From: Algoriphagus antarcticus
GTDB lineage: Bacteria; Bacteroidota; Bacteroidia; Cytophagales; Cyclobacteriaceae
DNA: 34,937 nucleotides
Assembly: GCF_002150685.1 (NCBI RefSeq)
Contig: NZ_MSSW01000088.1
Location: 1 to 34,937 of the forward strand
Reading direction: 5' to 3'
Shown here: positions 32,456-34,937 of the stretch, in pieces
Numbering within the stretch: position 1 is the first letter of the stretch
Layout of the letters: every line of letters begins with the position of its first letter
Program-made: the position numbers and the translations under genes
The notes under the pieces: model-generated
Seen by the model: only the letters and a program-made list of their open reading frames with translations
What the model was told of the DNA's origin: nothing
Databases searched by the model: none

Positions 32456-33632
32456 GTGTTCAGGTTTTAAAGATATGTGCCGTGCCTATGGCACTCTTTT
32501 GGGGATAGTCGCATCACTAGCAAGGGATTTAAATCCCTTGCTACAAAATGAACCAAGCCTACGGCTTTATGTCAAAGAGAAAGTAAAGCGTAGAAAAGAA
32601 CTAATAAGGATAGCATTTTTAAACTGGACTGAAGTCCAGCCTTACAAAATGAACCAAGCCTACGGCTTTTTGCTGAAAGGAATTATGACCTCTTGTTGTT
32701 ACAAATCGAAATAAGCCTACGGTATTTTGCTAGAATCAGAGCTATTCCTAAGAAAAAGCCATAGGCTCTATTTGATTTGGTAGCTACGGTATTTAGTCCG
32801 TGGCAGACGTGGTAGAGAGTATTAAACAGTATGGAGAAGAGCCGTAGGCTCGGTCAATAGTGTAACCATGGACTTTAGTCCGTGGATGAGTGGAAATCAA
32901 AAGAACTTGAGAGCCGTAGGCTCGGGATATATAAACTTTTAGATATAAAAAGATGGCTCGTGCCTATGGCACTCCACTATTAAGGATAGCATTTTAGACT
33001 GGACTGAAGTCCAGCCTTACAAAATGAACCAAGCCTACGGCTTTATGCTGAAAGGAATTAAGACCTCTTGTTGTTACAAATCGAAATAAGCCTACGGTAT
33101 TTTGCTAGAATCAGAGCTATTCCTAAGAAATAGCAATAGGATCGATTTGGTTTGGTAGCTACAGTATTTAGTCCGTGGCAGTGGTGGGTAGAGAGTATTA
33201 AACAGTATGGATAAGAGCCGTAGGCTCGGTCAATAGTGTAACCATGGACTTTAGTCCATGGATAAGTGGAAATCAAAAGAACTTGAGAGCCGTAGGCTCG
33301 GGATATATAAACTTTTAGATATAAAAAGATGGCTCGTGCCTATGGCACTCCACTAATGAGGATAGCATTTTAGACTGGACTGAAGTCCAGCCTTACAAAA
33401 TGAACCAAGCCTACGGCTTTATGTCAAAGAGAACGTAAAGCGTAGAAAAGAACCTTAGATTAGATTATGTAACTCCGTCCTGAGAGTTACCTTAAGGATT
33501 ATCTTTGGGAAAAGAGTAAAAATGAACATGGAGAAGAGCCGTAGGCTCGGTCAATAGCGTAACCATGGACTTTAGTCCGTGGATAAGTGGAAATCAAAAG
33601 AACTTGAGAGCCGTAGGCTCGGAACATATACA
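32456..33632. repeat. Palindrome-rich repeat island, right of the transposase
   Basis: Continuation of the same palindromes: GAGCC-GTA-GGCTC exact at 32839, 32911, 33215, 33287, 33536 and 33608, CTGGACT-GA-AGTCCAG at 32623, 32999 and 33375, and a perfect 20-base palindrome of the form CAAGGGATTT/AAATCCCTTG at 32520-32539. Modules start at 32839, 33215 and 33536; the first is 376 bases because it contains a variant segment that is itself a repeat of 32686-32838. The island ends at 33632, 15 bases from the stop of the SGNH gene. Confidence 0.9.
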
Positions 33633-33646
33633 TAACCTATTAAATA

Positions 33647-34345
33647 CTACTTAAAATACTCTAAAATTCCTTGTGTTATCAACGCATGCCCTTTTTCATT
33701 GGGATGGTTTCCTTGAGACATTAATGTAGGAAGATCGATTCCAGAGTATATTTCCTTTTTAAACAGAGCATAACTGTCAACGAGGCCGATCTCGTATTTT
33801 TCTGATAACCCGCGAATCTGATTTGAATGCTGATCTAAAATGGTATCATCTTCTTTTAAATTAACTTTCTGATCAGGAGAGGGTGTTAAAAGGATGATTT
33901 TAATATCCGCTTCCAAGGCTATTTTGATCATAGATTCCCAGGCGACTTTTGCACTGTCAATCCCGTTTCTTCTGTCGTTTAGGGCATAGTCAATAAAGAG
34001 CACATCGGGTTTGTGAATTAGGACACCTGATTCGAATCGCTGGGCACCGCTTTTAGAGTCCTCGCCGCCGATCGAGGTATTGATGACATTAATCACAGCG
34101 AATGGATACTGGGCTTTTAGCTCCTGCAATACTAAGTATGGATAGGATTCAAGGGTATTCACCACAGGGGTTTTGAAATAACCAGCGGGTACAGAGTGCC
34201 CATGAAAAACCAAGTTGATCGTTCTGTTACCAGGCCATTTTTGCTGAAGTTCGAGTTTCAGCTCATTCAAATAATCAGATTTGCCCTCATTAGATTGAAA
34301 TACAAAAAGAATAATAGAAATTAGGATTAAGTGGAATGACTTCAT
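33647..34345 (-). CDS. Exported SGNH/GDSL hydrolase
   Basis: A 232-residue protein with an N-terminal signal sequence MKSFHLILISIILFVFQ. The nucleophile Ser51 lies in VFHGHSVPAGYF (block I variant GHS), block II has NTSIGGED, block III has DYALNDRR, and block V reads GNHPNEKGH. The acid that normally precedes the catalytic histidine by three residues (D-x-x-H) is Gln here (QGNH), so the triad may be a dyad or use another acid. It is probably an esterase acting on glycans. It is on the same strand as the CE6-like and DUF1593 genes but separated from them by the repeat island. Confidence 0.87.
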   Translation of the reverse strand: MKSFHLILISIILFVFQSNEGKSDYLNELKLELQQKWPGNRTINLVFHGHSVPAGYFKTPVVNTLESYPYLVLQELKAQYPFAVINVINTSIGGEDSKSGAQRFESGVLIHKPDVLFIDYALNDRRNGIDSAKVAWESMIKIALEADIKIILLTPSPDQKVNLKEDDTILDQHSNQIRGLSEKYEIGLVDSYALFKKEIYSGIDLPTLMSQGNHPNEKGHALITQGILEYFK

Positions 34346-34415
34346 TTTAAGATGGGTTAGGAAGGCCTATTTTGAGAGTAATTTAGTGATGTTATTGGGG
34401 AGATTTCCATTTACC

Positions 34416-34438
34416 ATGGTCTGTGTCTCACAGACCAT
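34416..34438. repeat. GTGGTCTGTG-family hairpin, perfect stem
   Basis: ATGGTCTGTG and CACAGACCAT pair perfectly over ten bases around a TCT loop. Relative to the copy at 3987, the outermost bases changed on both arms (GTGG to ATGG and CCAC to CCAT), so pairing was kept by a compensated change. It lies between the SGNH gene and the WD40 gene. Confidence 0.75.
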
Positions 34439-34499
34439 TTTACTTATAGGTTTTGTTTTCTAAACATAAGACCGAGGTAGACTATGATCAGTTTCTTTA

Positions 34500-34937
34500 T
34501 TAATTCTCCTCCTCAATTATCCCATACAACACCTTTTCCTTCTCAGTAAGCTGCCTCAGAGGATTATCTGGGCTTTGCAACCAGTCAAAAATCCCAAGCG
34601 GCGTTTTAGAAAGGATGGCGGTCATGTCCCCGCTTCCGGTAAGGATGGACATTCCATCGGGGGCGAAAGCGACGGAGGTAACAAAATAAGTATGCCCTTT
34701 AAATTTTTGGATTGGCTTTCCATTGAGATCCCAGAGTATGGCTGTATTGTCCCAGCTTCCGGAAAGGATGGACATTCCATCGGGGGCGAAAGCGACGGAG
34801 GTAACCGGATCAGTATGCCCTTTAAATTTTTGGATTGGCTTTCCATTGAGATCCCAGAGTATGGCTGTATTGTCGTAGCTTCCGGTAAGGATGGACATTC
34901 CATCTGGGGCGAAAGCGACGGAGCTAACCACATCAGC
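34500..34937 (-). CDS. WD40-repeat protein, C-terminal part (runs off the right edge)
   Basis: The frame is open to the end of the window, so the gene starts outside. It shows WD40 blades with a 42-residue period: VSSVAFAPDGMSILTGSYDN, TAILWDLNGKPIQKFKGHTD and so on. The DNA of the repeats is nearly identical (126-base period). The last blade is incomplete: after GSGDMTAIL it passes into SKTPLGIFDWLQSPDNPLRQLTEKEKVLYGI, a tail typical of Bacteroidota WD40 proteins with an N-terminal effector or STAND/caspase/TIR part. What lies upstream cannot be seen. Confidence 0.88.
   Translation of the reverse strand, partial: ADVVSSVAFAPDGMSILTGSYDNTAILWDLNGKPIQKFKGHTDPVTSVAFAPDGMSILSGSWDNTAILWDLNGKPIQKFKGHTYFVTSVAFAPDGMSILTGSGDMTAILSKTPLGIFDWLQSPDNPLRQLTEKEKVLYGIIEEEN

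Noticed and set aside
32475..32714. 79-residue plus-strand frame after the transposase
   Set aside because: It is the translation of palindromic repeat modules (ACGGCTTTATG and similar) and not a protein; likewise the frame at 33058-33276.
30738..33632. CRISPR array
   Set aside because: The repeats are palindromic, of several classes and arranged in long modules without uniform unique spacers, and no cas gene is present.
33647..34345. Possibility that the SGNH gene is truncated by the repeat island
   Set aside because: The frame includes block V and continues to a normal end (ITQGILEYFK), so the island stops just outside the gene.

Overview
The window looks like chromosomal DNA of a Bacteroidota bacterium, most likely of the Cyclobacteriaceae/Algoriphagus type. 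This rests on a secreted nuclease with a type IX secretion (Por) tail, many SusD-era style signal peptides and lipoproteins, weak Shine-Dalgarno signals, low GC content, a Bacteroidota-type IS200-like transposase and an ECF sigma operon. Taxonomy is inferred from protein style only. I see no rRNA, tRNA or CRISPR array.

Layout. 1-4.7 kb: a secreted lamin-tail/endonuclease protein (minus), a small lipoprotein, and a stand-alone GAF protein. 5.1-9.0 kb: a plus-strand operon of four redox/stress genes (DJ-1/PfpI, zinc alcohol dehydrogenase, NDH-2 type flavoprotein, SDR). 9.1-10.6 kb: hairpin repeats and an unknown secreted protein. 10.7-14.1 kb: a conflict-system-like island with a short DUF4062 protein, a divergent patatin phospholipase, and a protein with a deoxyribosyltransferase/TIR-like head plus TPR/TRAFs-binding tail. 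14.3-14.7 kb: the tail of a dead NSS transporter gene followed by two overlapping 35- and 37-residue membrane microproteins. 15.1-20.0 kb: a catabolic operon (phytanoyl-CoA dioxygenase-like, sodium:solute symporter, SDR, Dabb) with a divergent AraC regulator. 20.8-22.7 kb: an alpha/beta hydrolase, ECF sigma and four-helix membrane protein operon with overlapping genes. 23.2-24.3 kb: a broken DUF4062 remnant whose upstream region resembles that of the first DUF4062 gene, this time divergent from a GH19 chitinase/endolysin-like gene. 24.5-26.0 kb: a zone of gene decay with a GNAT gene, a possible pentapeptide-repeat relic and an interrupted PqqB-like metallo-beta-lactamase-fold relic. 26.0-28.7 kb: a DUF3703 gene between two MITE-like elements, then GlcG-like, DUF1801 and YdeI-like genes. 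28.8-34.3 kb: three secreted hydrolase genes (nucleoside-hydrolase-like, CE6-like esterase, SGNH esterase) on the minus strand, split by a 2.9-kb island of palindromic repeats around an IS200/REP-type tyrosine transposase. 34.5 kb to the edge: the C-terminal end of a WD40-repeat protein.

Three observations stand out. (1) The repeat island at 30.7-33.6 kb has at least six classes of short perfect palindromes whose arms covary while cores stay similar, arranged in roughly 321-bp tandem modules on both sides of a single-strand transposase gene. (2) A small non-coding element of 136-150 bp occurs three times (one cut by the window start). The two complete copies have different perfect 10-bp flanking direct repeats, which marks them as independent transposition products. 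(3) Two loci carry a DUF4062 gene or remnant with a related upstream region, each facing a different putative effector enzyme.
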